Shown: positions 49,908-58,074 of the stretch, one piece after another
Layout of the letters: the number at the start of each line of letters is the position of its first letter
Numbering within the stretch: the stretch's first letter is position 1
Position numbers and translations under genes: made by a program
Source of the DNA: Gordonia polyisoprenivorans NBRC 16320 = JCM 10675
Lineage (GTDB): Bacteria; Actinomycetota; Actinomycetes; Mycobacteriales; Mycobacteriaceae
DNA: 64,000 bases
Assembly (NCBI RefSeq): GCF_000241325.1
Contig: NZ_BAEI01000031.1
Span: forward strand, 434,001-498,000
Direction of reading: 5' to 3'
The notes under the pieces: model-generated
Told to the model about the DNA's origin: nothing
Seen by the model: only the letters and a program-made list of their open reading frames with translations
Database searches by the model: none

Positions 49908-49941
49908 ATCAAGTCCGATCGCGGGAGGGGAGGTTGTTCGG

Positions 49942-51558
49942 ATGTCGACCACGTTGACGTTCACCGATCCGGATGCCGACGCTGCCGCAATCACGTCGAT
50001 GTCGCGCGATGAGCTCATCGAGATCGGCCCTGATCTGTTGCGCCAATCGCGTAAACACGAGGCCCGGACGTTGCTGGCTGCTGCCGCGTTGGCCGATCGG
50101 GTGTACCGCGAGCATCTCGCCGGTCGGTCCGAGACCAGCGTGTGGGGCTCAGTCATCGAGCATGCCGAGAAACTCGGCCGGGCCGAGGTGTCGTTGCAGT
50201 TCAAGGTCTCTCGCAGTAAGGCCGGGAGTTGGGTGGCGTTGGCGGAGCTGTTGGAGAAGTTCCCGCTGATCCGTGCCGCCTACCTGAACGGGGAGCACTC
50301 GACCAACCGGGTGTCCATCATGGCGCGGGCCGCGCAACGTGCCGGAGACATCGATCTCGACGGCATCGAGGGTGACGACGCGGAGATGTCGTTCGAGAAG
50401 ATCGTCCTGAACTATGCATCGCGCGCCACCACCGACCCAGTGCTATCGCAGGAGCTCGAGGCAGCGCTGATCTCGATGAACCCCGACAGTGTGATCGAGG
50501 ACCGCGACACCATCACCGATCTGGTGGGAAATGTGACCATCACCCCCGAGGTTGCCGGGCACTCCACCCTGGATGCGGTCGTCCCCGCGCATTACGGGGT
50601 GTTCCTCACAACCCAGATCGAGGCGCTGATCGATGAACGCACCTGCCGCAAGGACCCGCGACGCGTGGGGTCGCTGCGGGTGATCGCCCTCGGGGAGATC
50701 ACCGGTGTGCCGGGAGCGCACCTCGACTGCGAATGCGGCTTGGAGAGTTGCGCGAAAGGCGGTGCTGCCCGTGACGGGTCGGCAGAGACACCCGCTGACG
50801 CTGCGGATGCACAAGCGTGGGACGACCTGTTGCCCGAACCTGTCGACGCCGATGTACCTGAAGTCGAGGACATCGAACCTTCCAGTGCGCCGGAAACTTC
50901 CGATGAGCATGACCCAGTTGAGCTGGTGGAGCCGGTCGCGGAACCCGAGATCCCCGACCCGACTGAACCTTCCACCCCTCCTGAGGTGGCGGTGGCATTC
51001 GGACGTGCCCTGGTCGTACCCGGGGCACCCGTACTGACGGTGTTGAAGGATCCGGACGGGATTCTCGTGCCTCGGTTGCAGGGATACGGGCCGATCGACC
51101 GCGACTACGCCACCGCCCTCGCCGACGTGGCGAAGACCGTCCACTACCCCGAATCCGCCCGTGCCGCGGGACCACTCATCCCGCAGATTTCCGACCGGCC
51201 GCAGGCGCCACCGGCGGATCCGACCGGACACGGTGGTCACACCGTGCCACCTCCTGGCGCATTGACGTATGCACCCAGCGCGACATTGCGCGCTGAGGTG
51301 CTGGCCAATGATGCCTGGTGCCGGTTTCCGTTCTGCGGGATGCCGTCACACCTGTGCGACCTCGATCATTGGCGACCGTTCAACCACACCGACCCCGAGG
51401 CCGGAGGCTGGACGGTGCTCGGTGATCTGATCCCACTGTGCCGGGCCGATCACCAACGCAAACACCTCGCCGAGTGGGTGCCGACGCTCTACACCGATCG
51501 GCGGGTGGAGTGGCGAAGCCGACGGACGGGGCAGGTGATTGTCACGTATCCGCGGTGA
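49942..51558 (+). CDS. DUF222 / HNH endonuclease (13E12 repeat family), gene 2
   Basis: The 538-residue DUF222/HNH protein is clearly different in sequence from gene 1 (5461-6750). The helical DUF222 region covers ~15-240. An acidic, Pro-rich insert of about 110 residues follows (~280-355, e.g. EDIEPSSAPETSDEHDPVE). The HNH module (~455-525) has CRFPFCG, LCDLDHWRPFNHTDPEAGG and LIPLCRADHQRKHLAEW. ATG 49942 follows GGGAGGGGAGG. Despite the protein divergence, its leader carries the same repeat, DnaA-box 9-mer and SOS-like box as gene 1. Nuclease function is inferred from motif. Confidence 0.9.
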   Translation: MSTTLTFTDPDADAAAITSMSRDELIEIGPDLLRQSRKHEARTLLAAAALADRVYREHLAGRSETSVWGSVIEHAEKLGRAEVSLQFKVSRSKAGSWVALAELLEKFPLIRAAYLNGEHSTNRVSIMARAAQRAGDIDLDGIEGDDAEMSFEKIVLNYASRATTDPVLSQELEAALISMNPDSVIEDRDTITDLVGNVTITPEVAGHSTLDAVVPAHYGVFLTTQIEALIDERTCRKDPRRVGSLRVIALGEITGVPGAHLDCECGLESCAKGGAARDGSAETPADAADAQAWDDLLPEPVDADVPEVEDIEPSSAPETSDEHDPVELVEPVAEPEIPDPTEPSTPPEVAVAFGRALVVPGAPVLTVLKDPDGILVPRLQGYGPIDRDYATALADVAKTVHYPESARAAGPLIPQISDRPQAPPADPTGHGGHTVPPPGALTYAPSATLRAEVLANDAWCRFPFCGMPSHLCDLDHWRPFNHTDPEAGGWTVLGDLIPLCRADHQRKHLAEWVPTLYTDRRVEWRSRRTGQVIVTYPR

Positions 51559-51611
51559 CGGGGTTCCGCTGTGGGATGGAACCAGCTGTGACTCACCGGG
51601 TCTCGAGGGCG

Positions 51612-52382
51612 CTACAACGCCGACCGCAGGTATTCGAGATCGTCGGGGATTCCTTCGGCCGGCGTCTCGAGGATGATGGGTGCGTCGGCCGCTGCCGCGA
51701 CGGCGACGAGCACCTCGGGATCGATGTGTCCCGACCCCAGATTCGCATGACGGTCGCGGCCGGAGTCGAACTCGTCGCGGGAGTTGTTGAGGTGCACCAG
51801 ATCGATACGCCCGGTGATCTCCCGGACCCGCTCGACGAGTCCGACGAGATCCTCGCCGCCCGCCCACGCGTGACAGGTGTCGAGACAGAAGCCGGCCTGC
51901 TCGAAATCGCCGACCGCCTCCCAGAGTCGATCAATGGCCTCGAGGGTTCGGGCCATCGCATGGTCGCCGCCTGCGGTGTTCTCGATGAGAATCGGGACCC
52001 CGAAGCCGCCCTTGTCGACCTGACGGTCGAACAGCTTGCGCCAGTTGGCAAACCCTTCCGCTGAATCCTCCCCGTCGCGCAGGTGGCCGCCGTGGACGAC
52101 GAGACCGAACGCGCCGAGGTCGGCAGCAGCGGCAGCCTGCTCCTCGACGGCCTTGCGGGAGGGCATGCGGAGCCGGTTGTTCAGGCTGGCCACATTGATC
52201 TGGTAACTCGAGTGGACGACGACGTCGATCGGGGAGTCGCGGAAAGCCTGCGCGTCCGGGCGGGGGACCGGCTTCTTCCACTTCTGAGGGTCGGTGACGA
52301 ACATCTGGAAGACGTCGACGCCGAGGTCCGTCGCGGTGGTCAGCGGGTCGTCATCCTCCCGCAAGTGAGCTCCGATGCGCAT
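51612..52382 (-). CDS. Deoxyribonuclease IV (AP endonuclease family 2)
   Basis: A TIM-barrel metal-dependent AP endonuclease of 256 residues that incises at abasic sites in base-excision repair. Metal-ligand segments are visible: VVHSSYQINVAS, VVHGGHL, ILIENTAGGDH, LDTCHAWAGG, LVHLNNSRDEFDSGRDRHANLG and ILETPAEG. Length is slightly short for the Nfo family (about 250-285), as in mycobacterial End. The start is ATG 52382. It is convergent with HNH gene 2, with only 53 bp between the stops. Confidence 0.92.
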   Translation of the reverse strand: MRIGAHLREDDDPLTTATDLGVDVFQMFVTDPQKWKKPVPRPDAQAFRDSPIDVVVHSSYQINVASLNNRLRMPSRKAVEEQAAAAADLGAFGLVVHGGHLRDGEDSAEGFANWRKLFDRQVDKGGFGVPILIENTAGGDHAMARTLEAIDRLWEAVGDFEQAGFCLDTCHAWAGGEDLVGLVERVREITGRIDLVHLNNSRDEFDSGRDRHANLGSGHIDPEVLVAVAAAADAPIILETPAEGIPDDLEYLRSAL

Positions 52383-52447
52383 GGTGCCAGCTTAGGGCGC
52401 GTACGCGAGACCGAACCCCGCAGCCCGCACTCGCCGAACGGTGCAGA

Positions 52448-52654
52448 TCAGTCGTTGGGCTCGGTCTCGACGGTGATCGGCACACCGGACGCGATCAACA
52501 GTCGGCAGGGCGCCTCGGTGTCGGGGTACAGGTTCAACCACTGATGGCCGCCGCCGTGCGAGTACACGGACTCCAGGGCGCGGTCGAGCCGCGCTTCGGC
52601 CTCTTTGGTGATGATGTAGCGCTGATCGCCGTAGCGCAGGAACCTGTTGGGCAT
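52448..52654 (-). CDS. Small conserved-looking hypothetical protein, 68 aa
   Basis: A 68-residue soluble protein (MPNRFLRYGDQRYIITKEAE..., then GGGHQWLNLYPDTEAPCRLLIASGVPITVE). I do not recognise a domain. ATG 52654 has AGGAGG about seven bases upstream. It precedes the deoxyribonuclease IV gene by 66 bp on the same strand and might be co-transcribed with it. Confidence 0.65.
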   Translation of the reverse strand: MPNRFLRYGDQRYIITKEAEARLDRALESVYSHGGGHQWLNLYPDTEAPCRLLIASGVPITVETEPND

Positions 52655-52873
52655 CTACAACCTCCTGACCGGATGCCGGCCTCGCCGATCGGGCACGTGA
52701 CTCACAACTGCCTGAGCGTGTGATGTGTCCCACTCGGAGTCTATGTCGCGTCGCCGATCGGCGTCGGGCCGTCGGCATCTTCGACACTCCTGACGTGCGA
52801 AGGGGCGAGGCGACCGGCCACTTTCAGGAATGTTCATTAGGCTGACTTTGGGTTACGTGTCGGTAGTGCGGTG
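52655..52873. other. Intergenic region, no gene seen
   Basis: The 219 bp between divergent genes contain no convincing open frame, repeat or strong hairpin. It presumably holds the two promoters. Confidence 0.5.
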
Positions 52874-54145
52874 ATGAAGAGGCGGTTTCGCGTGAGTGTT
52901 GACGAGGCAATCGACGTGCCCTCGCCGGACGATCACCGCCGACGGCAGGCTCCTGAGCAGGTCGTACGCGAATCCGCCGTGGATCAGAACGGCGCGGGCA
53001 CCGGCGTCGAGGAGACCGACACCGACGCCGCATTCGGCGACGACAACCCGCCGGACCTCGAACCGATCCTCGCCGACATCGCCGCGGCCGCCGAGATGGA
53101 GGCCGAACCCGAGAAGCGTCGCGACCTCACCATGGTCCGCCGGGTCGCGATCGTCGCGTGGGCGCTGTTCATGGTGTGGGAGATCGTCGAGCACGGGCTC
53201 GCCTTCGACCGCACCCGCCTGATCATCCTGCTGTGCCTCGGGCTGATCGCGGCCAGTATCGGCCGGCGCCGCGTCATCACCGTCATCATCGACTGGGCGC
53301 CGTTCGCGCTGATCCTGTTGCTCTACGACTGGACCCGCAACGTCGCCGAGTTCATCCAGGTCCCGGTGGCCTGGCATCTCGCCCCCGACGTCGACAAGGC
53401 CATCTTCGGGGTGGTCCCGACGGTGTGGCTGCAGGCGCACCTGAAGTCGCCGTCGGCGCCGTGGTGGGAGGTCATCACCAGCGTCGTCTACATGTCGTAC
53501 TTCGTCGTCCCGTACGCGCTCGCGGCCATCCTGTGGCTGCGCAACCGGGCGACGTGGCGACGGTTCGCCGCATGCTTCATCGCCACCACCTTCCTCGGGC
53601 TCATCGGATACACGTTCGTGCCCGCGGCACCACCCTGGGCAGCCGCCCGGTGTACCTCCGCGGAGGTCGCCGACGGACCGCGCGAGGCGATCTGCATGAC
53701 CACCCCGCAGGCCACCCAGCCCGGCGGGATACTCGGTCCCTTCGACCCGAGTCATGCCGGTGCGGCACCGTACGTCGAACGGATCTCGGCCCGCGGATGG
53801 GAATTCCTCAACATCCACGTCGCGTCCAACCTCATCGAGATCGGTCAGGGCAAGTCCAACCTGGTCGCAGCCATCCCCTCGCTGCACGCCGCGCTGACGA
53901 TGCTGCTCGCCCTGTTCATGTGGCCGCGCGTCAAAGCGCTCGGCCGAACTTTGTTCCTGGGGTACGCCTTTGCCATGGCGTTCACCCTCGTCTACACCGC
54001 CGAGCATTACGTGTTCGACATCCTGCTCGGCTGGGCGTTGGCGGCCTTCGTCGTCGCCGTCTACCGGCTCGTCGACCGCAAGCTCATTGCGCCACGCAAC
54101 AGACGCAAGGCGCAGGCAGACGCCGAGGCGTCGCCCGTCGGCTGA
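52874..54145 (+). CDS. PAP2 / AUR1-type inositolphosphotransferase-like membrane protein
   Basis: A 423-residue protein with an acidic cytoplasmic N-terminus (~1-85) followed by about six helices. The AUR1-like PAP2 catalytic motifs are LVAAIPSLHAALTMLLA (C2, His) and YTAEHYVFDILLGWALA (C3, His and Asp) near the C-terminus. The extended extracytoplasmic loop (~255-325) holds Cys residues. The family transfers or hydrolyses phospholipid head groups; in Actinobacteria it is implicated in inositol-lipid or arabinan-lipid chemistry. The precise reaction is not deducible. ATG 52874 is chosen over GTG 52871. Confidence 0.85.
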   Translation: MKRRFRVSVDEAIDVPSPDDHRRRQAPEQVVRESAVDQNGAGTGVEETDTDAAFGDDNPPDLEPILADIAAAAEMEAEPEKRRDLTMVRRVAIVAWALFMVWEIVEHGLAFDRTRLIILLCLGLIAASIGRRRVITVIIDWAPFALILLLYDWTRNVAEFIQVPVAWHLAPDVDKAIFGVVPTVWLQAHLKSPSAPWWEVITSVVYMSYFVVPYALAAILWLRNRATWRRFAACFIATTFLGLIGYTFVPAAPPWAAARCTSAEVADGPREAICMTTPQATQPGGILGPFDPSHAGAAPYVERISARGWEFLNIHVASNLIEIGQGKSNLVAAIPSLHAALTMLLALFMWPRVKALGRTLFLGYAFAMAFTLVYTAEHYVFDILLGWALAAFVVAVYRLVDRKLIAPRNRRKAQADAEASPVG

Positions 54146-54173
54146 GGTGGGCCCGCCGGTTAGGCTGGTCGCG

Positions 54174-54614
54174 ATGCGCGCCCCACGAATCGGTCACCGG
54201 CAGTGGTGGCTTCGTGTGTGCGTGGTCGGGCTGCTCGCAATCGCGGTGCTGCTCATGCACTCTCTCGTCGCCGGCGCCCCGCGTGAAGCGCACGCTGCAC
54301 CTCACCAGAGCCCTGAACACCACAGCACTGAACACCACAGCACCGAACACCACAGCATCGCAACGATGACCAATGCCGCGGACCCGGAAGTCTCCCACAT
54401 GAGCGACGCCGGTGACTGCGTCCTGGGCCACCACTGCGTCTTCGTGCGCGCCGACGACGCGCCACTGCCGCCGGTCATCCTGCTGGTGCTCGTCTGGGGC
54501 TTCGCGGCGCTACCCGCCCTCATGGGCATCGCGCCCGCACTCCTCGGACACCTCGGGCGACCACCACCCTGGGCGCAGCCCACGCATCTGAGCCTGTCGG
54601 TGATCCGCTGCTGA
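54174..54614 (+). CDS. DUF6153-like membrane protein with His-rich repeats
   Basis: A 146-residue protein with one N-terminal helix (~14-32, CVVGLLAIAVLLMHSLVAG) and a C-terminal helix (~95-118). The extracytoplasmic loop carries HHSTEHHSTEHHS, encoded by three 15-bp tandem repeats, then CVLGHHCVF. The His/Cys content suggests metal (copper) binding. It is followed at 58 bp by a DUF305 lipoprotein gene, a pairing seen for DUF6153-type genes. Family assignment is by layout and context. Confidence 0.65.
   Translation: MRAPRIGHRQWWLRVCVVGLLAIAVLLMHSLVAGAPREAHAAPHQSPEHHSTEHHSTEHHSIATMTNAADPEVSHMSDAGDCVLGHHCVFVRADDAPLPPVILLVLVWGFAALPALMGIAPALLGHLGRPPPWAQPTHLSLSVIRC
54315..54359. repeat. 15-bp tandem repeat x3 encoding HHSTE
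   Basis: Three units of GAACACCACAGCAYY type at 54315, 54330 and 54345, in frame. Repeat number could vary the count of His residues. Confidence 0.8.
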
Positions 54615-54671
54615 TGGACCGGTCCCAGACCACCATCACAGCCATATCGACCATCACACAGGAGCTTTCAG

Positions 54672-55292
54672 ATGTCTCTTCGCACCATCCGCAGGGCCGC
54701 TTCGGCGGCAACAGCACTCGCCGCGGCCGCGTTGATCGTGGCGGGCTGTTCGTCGTCGGAGTCCTCGTCGCCCACCGGGCACTCGGGACACGGCACGACG
54801 GCAACCTCGTCGCCCCACAACGCGGCGCACAACCAGGCCGATGTCATGTTCAACCAGATGATGATCCCGCACCACGAGCAGGCGGTCGAGATGGCCGACC
54901 TGGTGCCCAGCCGTACCGACAATGCCCAATTGCGCGCGCTGGCAACGCAGATCAGGAATGCCCAGCAGCCCGAGATCGATCAGATGACCGCACGGCTGAA
55001 GTCTTGGGGCGTCGCGGTCGACGACGGCGGCGACCATGGCGGCCACTCGATGAGCGGCGACATGGGCGGGATGATGTCCGACGCGCAGATGACGTCGCTC
55101 GAGAACGCCCGTGGCGCGCAATTCGACACGCTGTGGTTGCAGGGCATGATCGCCCATCACCAAGGGGCGATCACGATGGCCGATGCGGAACTCGCCGGCG
55201 GGATCGACCCTGAATCACGGTCGCTGGCAACGCAGATCAAGAACACCCAGCAGGCCGAGATCGATCAGATGAACGTCATGCTGGGACGGTAG
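54672..55292 (+). CDS. DUF305 lipoprotein
   Basis: A 206-residue lipoprotein with signal peptide and lipobox IVAGC (Cys26), then a Ser/His-rich linker and two halves of the ferritin-like DUF305 fold. FNQMMIPHHEQAVEMADL in the first half and LQGMIAHHQGAITMADAEL in the second carry the paired HH motifs of the family. Met/His-rich GDHGGHSMSGDMGGMMS lies between them. DUF305 proteins are linked to copper handling. The upstream DUF6153-like gene has its own His-rich segment, so the pair is probably a metal-stress unit. Confidence 0.9.
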   Translation: MSLRTIRRAASAATALAAAALIVAGCSSSESSSPTGHSGHGTTATSSPHNAAHNQADVMFNQMMIPHHEQAVEMADLVPSRTDNAQLRALATQIRNAQQPEIDQMTARLKSWGVAVDDGGDHGGHSMSGDMGGMMSDAQMTSLENARGAQFDTLWLQGMIAHHQGAITMADAELAGGIDPESRSLATQIKNTQQAEIDQMNVMLGR

Positions 55293-55324
55293 GCCCACCT
55301 CGACGCTGTATTTCACCTGCGCCA

Positions 55325-56422
55325 TCAGCCGCGCCGCAGCGGCAGCCGCATCAGGTAGACCTGATAGCCGAACGACACGGAATAGGTGAAATACAGCGTC
55401 GGGCCCGACGTCGACCATGGATGGATGAACGGTGCGTAACCCGAGTACGGGTCGTCGCGGGAGACGACGAGTTCGCCGGCCGACCACGGTCCCTCGGGCC
55501 GATCCGCGGTCCGCAGCTTGACGCCCGGCTCGGTCTGCACCAGCGAGATGTATTTGCCCAGATACGAATCCCACGCCACCGACATCTCCCCGTTCTTGGG
55601 TGGCATGATCGGTGTCGCTGCTCCCGGGACGCGTGGCACCCACCGGCCGTTCGAGAAGTACTCGTAGGCGTTGATGTTCTCCATCTGCGACGCCGGGACA
55701 CGAGCCAGATAGACTGCGCCCCAACGGCTGTCGGGTGTTCCGTATTGATACACGGTGTCGCCGACCTTGAGGTAGGCGGCCATCTGGAACTTGACGTTGC
55801 CGCCCGAGTTGGGGCGTTGCGGTCCCACACGCCGCCAGGTGCGTCCGTTGTCGTCGGAGCGGGCGAGGCCGGAGAAATTGGTGACCCAATGACTGTTGGC
55901 CACCCAGTGTTTGACCGACATGAAGTTCAGGTACTGCGTCTTGCCCACGGCCACACCGGCGGTCGGGATCAGGGTGATCTCCTTGCGGAGGTCGGGTTTG
56001 AGCAATCGGCTGGCATACCCGGGTGGTCCGGTGTGGCCGGTGAAGGTCATGCCGTCGGCCAGGTTGTGATCGGTGCTGCGCAACAACACATTCGAGCGCC
56101 AGTGGAACAACGACCCGTAGAGCAGGGACCGCCCGTCGAAGGACTGGGTATCGCCGAAGGCGGTCAGGATCTCGCCACGTCCGTTGTCCCACATGACGCC
56201 GAGGTCGGTGCCGAGGATGTCGTAGCGCCCGAGGGTGTCGTTGATGGCGCCGGGGCCGGTGAGTCGGGCGACGGTACCGGCCATGCCTGCGGCGTACGTC
56301 GTGGCGCCGGCCGGTCCGCCGCCCACGCCCGCCACCATCAGGCCGATCGTCGTGACCGCGATGGCCACCGCCGTTCTCGGGCCCAGGGGAACGGATCTCG
56401 GGCGCAGACGGGGCCGGGTCAT
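55325..56422 (-). CDS. DUF4185 protein (GH183-type endo-D-arabinanase candidate)
   Basis: A secreted protein of 365 residues: signal peptide (~15-40, ending PAGATTYA), then a five-bladed-propeller-like domain. Typical segments are GTDLGVMWDNGRGEILTAFGDTQ, FSGLARSDDNGRTWRRVG and SVAWDSYLGKYISLVQ. DUF4185 proteins of mycobacteria were shown to include endo-D-arabinanases (family GH183), so cleavage of arabinogalactan or lipoarabinomannan arabinan is a reasonable inference. AftD, which builds that arabinan, is also in this window. Start ATG 56422. Confidence 0.82.
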   Translation of the reverse strand: MTRPRLRPRSVPLGPRTAVAIAVTTIGLMVAGVGGGPAGATTYAAGMAGTVARLTGPGAINDTLGRYDILGTDLGVMWDNGRGEILTAFGDTQSFDGRSLLYGSLFHWRSNVLLRSTDHNLADGMTFTGHTGPPGYASRLLKPDLRKEITLIPTAGVAVGKTQYLNFMSVKHWVANSHWVTNFSGLARSDDNGRTWRRVGPQRPNSGGNVKFQMAAYLKVGDTVYQYGTPDSRWGAVYLARVPASQMENINAYEYFSNGRWVPRVPGAATPIMPPKNGEMSVAWDSYLGKYISLVQTEPGVKLRTADRPEGPWSAGELVVSRDDPYSGYAPFIHPWSTSGPTLYFTYSVSFGYQVYLMRLPLRRG

Positions 56423-56446
56423 GTGGTGGACCCTAGCAAAGTTCGA

Positions 56447-57304
56447 TCACGCTTCGCGATACCGGCCGCGCAGATCAACGTTGGTGAAGTCGATTTCGGC
56501 CGCGGCGTTGTTCACCGCCGTCACCATTCCGACGCCCCACATCCCGTCGACGTCGTACAGCCCGGCCGTCGACGCCGAGATCCCGTCGTGCTCGGTGTGC
56601 GAGTCGGCTTCGACGCCGATGCGATCACCACGCGGCAACCGCGACAGGGCCACGGTCAGATCGCAATTGATGAAACCGATCCCCGTGGTTCCCCAATTGC
56701 AGATCAGGCTGGTCGATTCGGCGCTGATCGCGGCACGCACGAACGGTGTCAGTTCCGCCCCGACGACCGCCGGTGCGGCCCGTGTCCACACCCGTTTGCG
56801 CAGCCCGTTCTGGTGGTTGCCCATGTTCGAGTCCCATTCCCCGACACCAGCGGCGTCGGAGGCGAAGCGGGGTGCCCAGTCGTCGACCGCGGTCGTCGGC
56901 GGCGAGAAGGTGCGGGCCCCGACATCACGTTGCCACCGCTGCCCCGGCGGATTCTGCGACTCGCGCAGGAACACCGCGGTCGCCCGCGCCACGATCACCT
57001 CAGCCTCTGCCGCGCTGTCGTCGGGGAACTGCACGACGTCGACCTCGGCGACCCGAATCCGCCCACCCGATCGCAGCACACGGGCTCGGGTGCTGGTCGG
57101 TATCTCCCGCGCCGCCTTGAACAGGTCGATGGTGAAACGTGCCGCCCGGAAACCCGGCTCGGCGATCCGCTGCTCGGCTGCATGCGCGGCCAGCGCGCAG
57201 ACCGCGGGTCCGTTGAGGGTGCCCGGCGCCCACAGGCTGCGGGCGTAGGCGAGCGGCAACACCCGCCCATCGGTGTCGGGCCGGAAGAAGGCGATATCGC
57301 TCAC
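56447..57304 (-). CDS. Acyl-CoA thioesterase-like protein (double hotdog)
   Basis: A 285-residue protein of the thioesterase-like 4HBT_3/TesB group. The N-terminal half has SLWAPGTLNGPAVCALAAHAAEQ and RFTIDLFKAAREIPTSTRARVLR. The C-terminal half ends in ISASTAGLYDVDGMWGVGMVTAV. Such enzymes hydrolyse acyl-CoA. The start is GTG 57304. It lies 24 bp downstream of and co-oriented with nothing obvious; the DUF4185 gene follows on the same strand after 24 bp and may share its transcript. Confidence 0.8.
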   Translation of the reverse strand: MSDIAFFRPDTDGRVLPLAYARSLWAPGTLNGPAVCALAAHAAEQRIAEPGFRAARFTIDLFKAAREIPTSTRARVLRSGGRIRVAEVDVVQFPDDSAAEAEVIVARATAVFLRESQNPPGQRWQRDVGARTFSPPTTAVDDWAPRFASDAAGVGEWDSNMGNHQNGLRKRVWTRAAPAVVGAELTPFVRAAISAESTSLICNWGTTGIGFINCDLTVALSRLPRGDRIGVEADSHTEHDGISASTAGLYDVDGMWGVGMVTAVNNAAAEIDFTNVDLRGRYREA

Positions 57305-57434
57305 GTCATCTTGTCTACCGGTTCACCCCCTGCGGGTGATGCGCGGGTCGATCGGGCGATACCGCCGAGAGTCCTTCGGCCCAACCTGCGCCGACCTCTC
57401 ATCCCTCACACCGAATTCGGGATAATCTTCGGCA

Positions 57435-58010
57435 ATGACATTCGGTGTGAACACCAGACAATTCCCGAACGAGATCATCGGCGCGGTCCGCACGGCATTG
57501 ATCGTGACGTCCATCGTCGGGATCGTGCTCGGCCTCGTCGCCGTCTTCTGGCCCCGCGCGACCACTCTCGTGCTCGCCGTGCTGTTCGGCATCTCGCTGA
57601 TCATCGCCGGAATCTTCCGGCTCTACTAGGCATTTGCCGCGACGTTTCTCTCCACCGGGTTACGGGCGCTGCTCGGCGTCGTCGGTGTGCTGACCCTGCT
57701 CGTCGGCATCATCGCCCTGTTCAGCCCGGGTGACGCGGTGTGGTTGCTCGCATTGTTCATCGGCATCGGCTGGATCTTCCAGGGCGTGCACGACCTGTTC
57801 AGTGCGGTGTCCGGTTCACAACACTCCCCGACCTGGTTCCTGATCCTCTCCGGCGTGATCTCGGTGATCGCCGGCATCGTGATGATCGTCCTCGGTCAGT
57901 ACGCAGTCACCGTGGTCGTCTTCGTCGGCGGCGTCATGCTCGTCGTCATCAGCATCGTCACGCTGTGCACGCTGCCCAAGAAGATCGAGAGCGGCCCCGA
58001 CACCCTCTGA
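57435..58010 (+). pseudogene. HdeD-family (DUF308) membrane protein interrupted by an in-frame amber codon
   Basis: The frame from ATG 57435 runs through two helices to TAG at 57627-57629 (codon 65) and continues in the same frame to TGA at 58008-58010. Read through, it gives a ~191-residue HdeD/DUF308 protein with six helices (AGIFRLY-stop-AFAATFLSTGLRALLGVVG, read in parts). A CAG (Gln) to TAG change would explain the break. Downstream codons, such as GLRALLGVVGVLTLLVG, remain well conserved, so the lesion is recent, is a sequencing error, or the codon is read through. ATG 57435 is preceded by no strong ribosome site. Confidence 0.75.
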
Positions 58011-58036
58011 GCGCGTCGCGCGCGAACAATCGAAAA

Positions 58037-58071
58037 GAAGGGCCGCAACCGGTTTCCGGTTGCGGCCCTTC
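58037..58071 (-). terminator. Strong intrinsic terminator between hdeD and the NRPS gene
   Basis: A perfect 16-bp stem (GAAGGGCCGCAACCGG 58037-58052 with 58056-58071) and a 3-nt loop. On the minus strand it is followed by TTTTC, so it is a good intrinsic terminator for the NRPS gene. It also serves the convergent hdeD frame. Confidence 0.88.
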
Positions 58072-58074
58072 GAG

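Larger units (their letters stand above)
49491..49941. other. Repeat-rich leader region upstream of DUF222/HNH gene 2
   Basis: No gene is seen. The region holds two 38-bp palindromes (49529-49566 and 49740-49777), one collapsed form lacking the core (49624-49641, GGTCTCGAGGCCTCGACC) and partial ends near 49512 and 49693. After the second palindrome come GAGACCCGGCGAGA with N6 and GTATCGCAACCACATCGA (49771-49810), the 9-mer TTGTCCACA (49836-49844), an SOS-like box (49892-49907) and a strong GGGAGGGGAGG ribosome-binding site. Confidence 0.8.
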
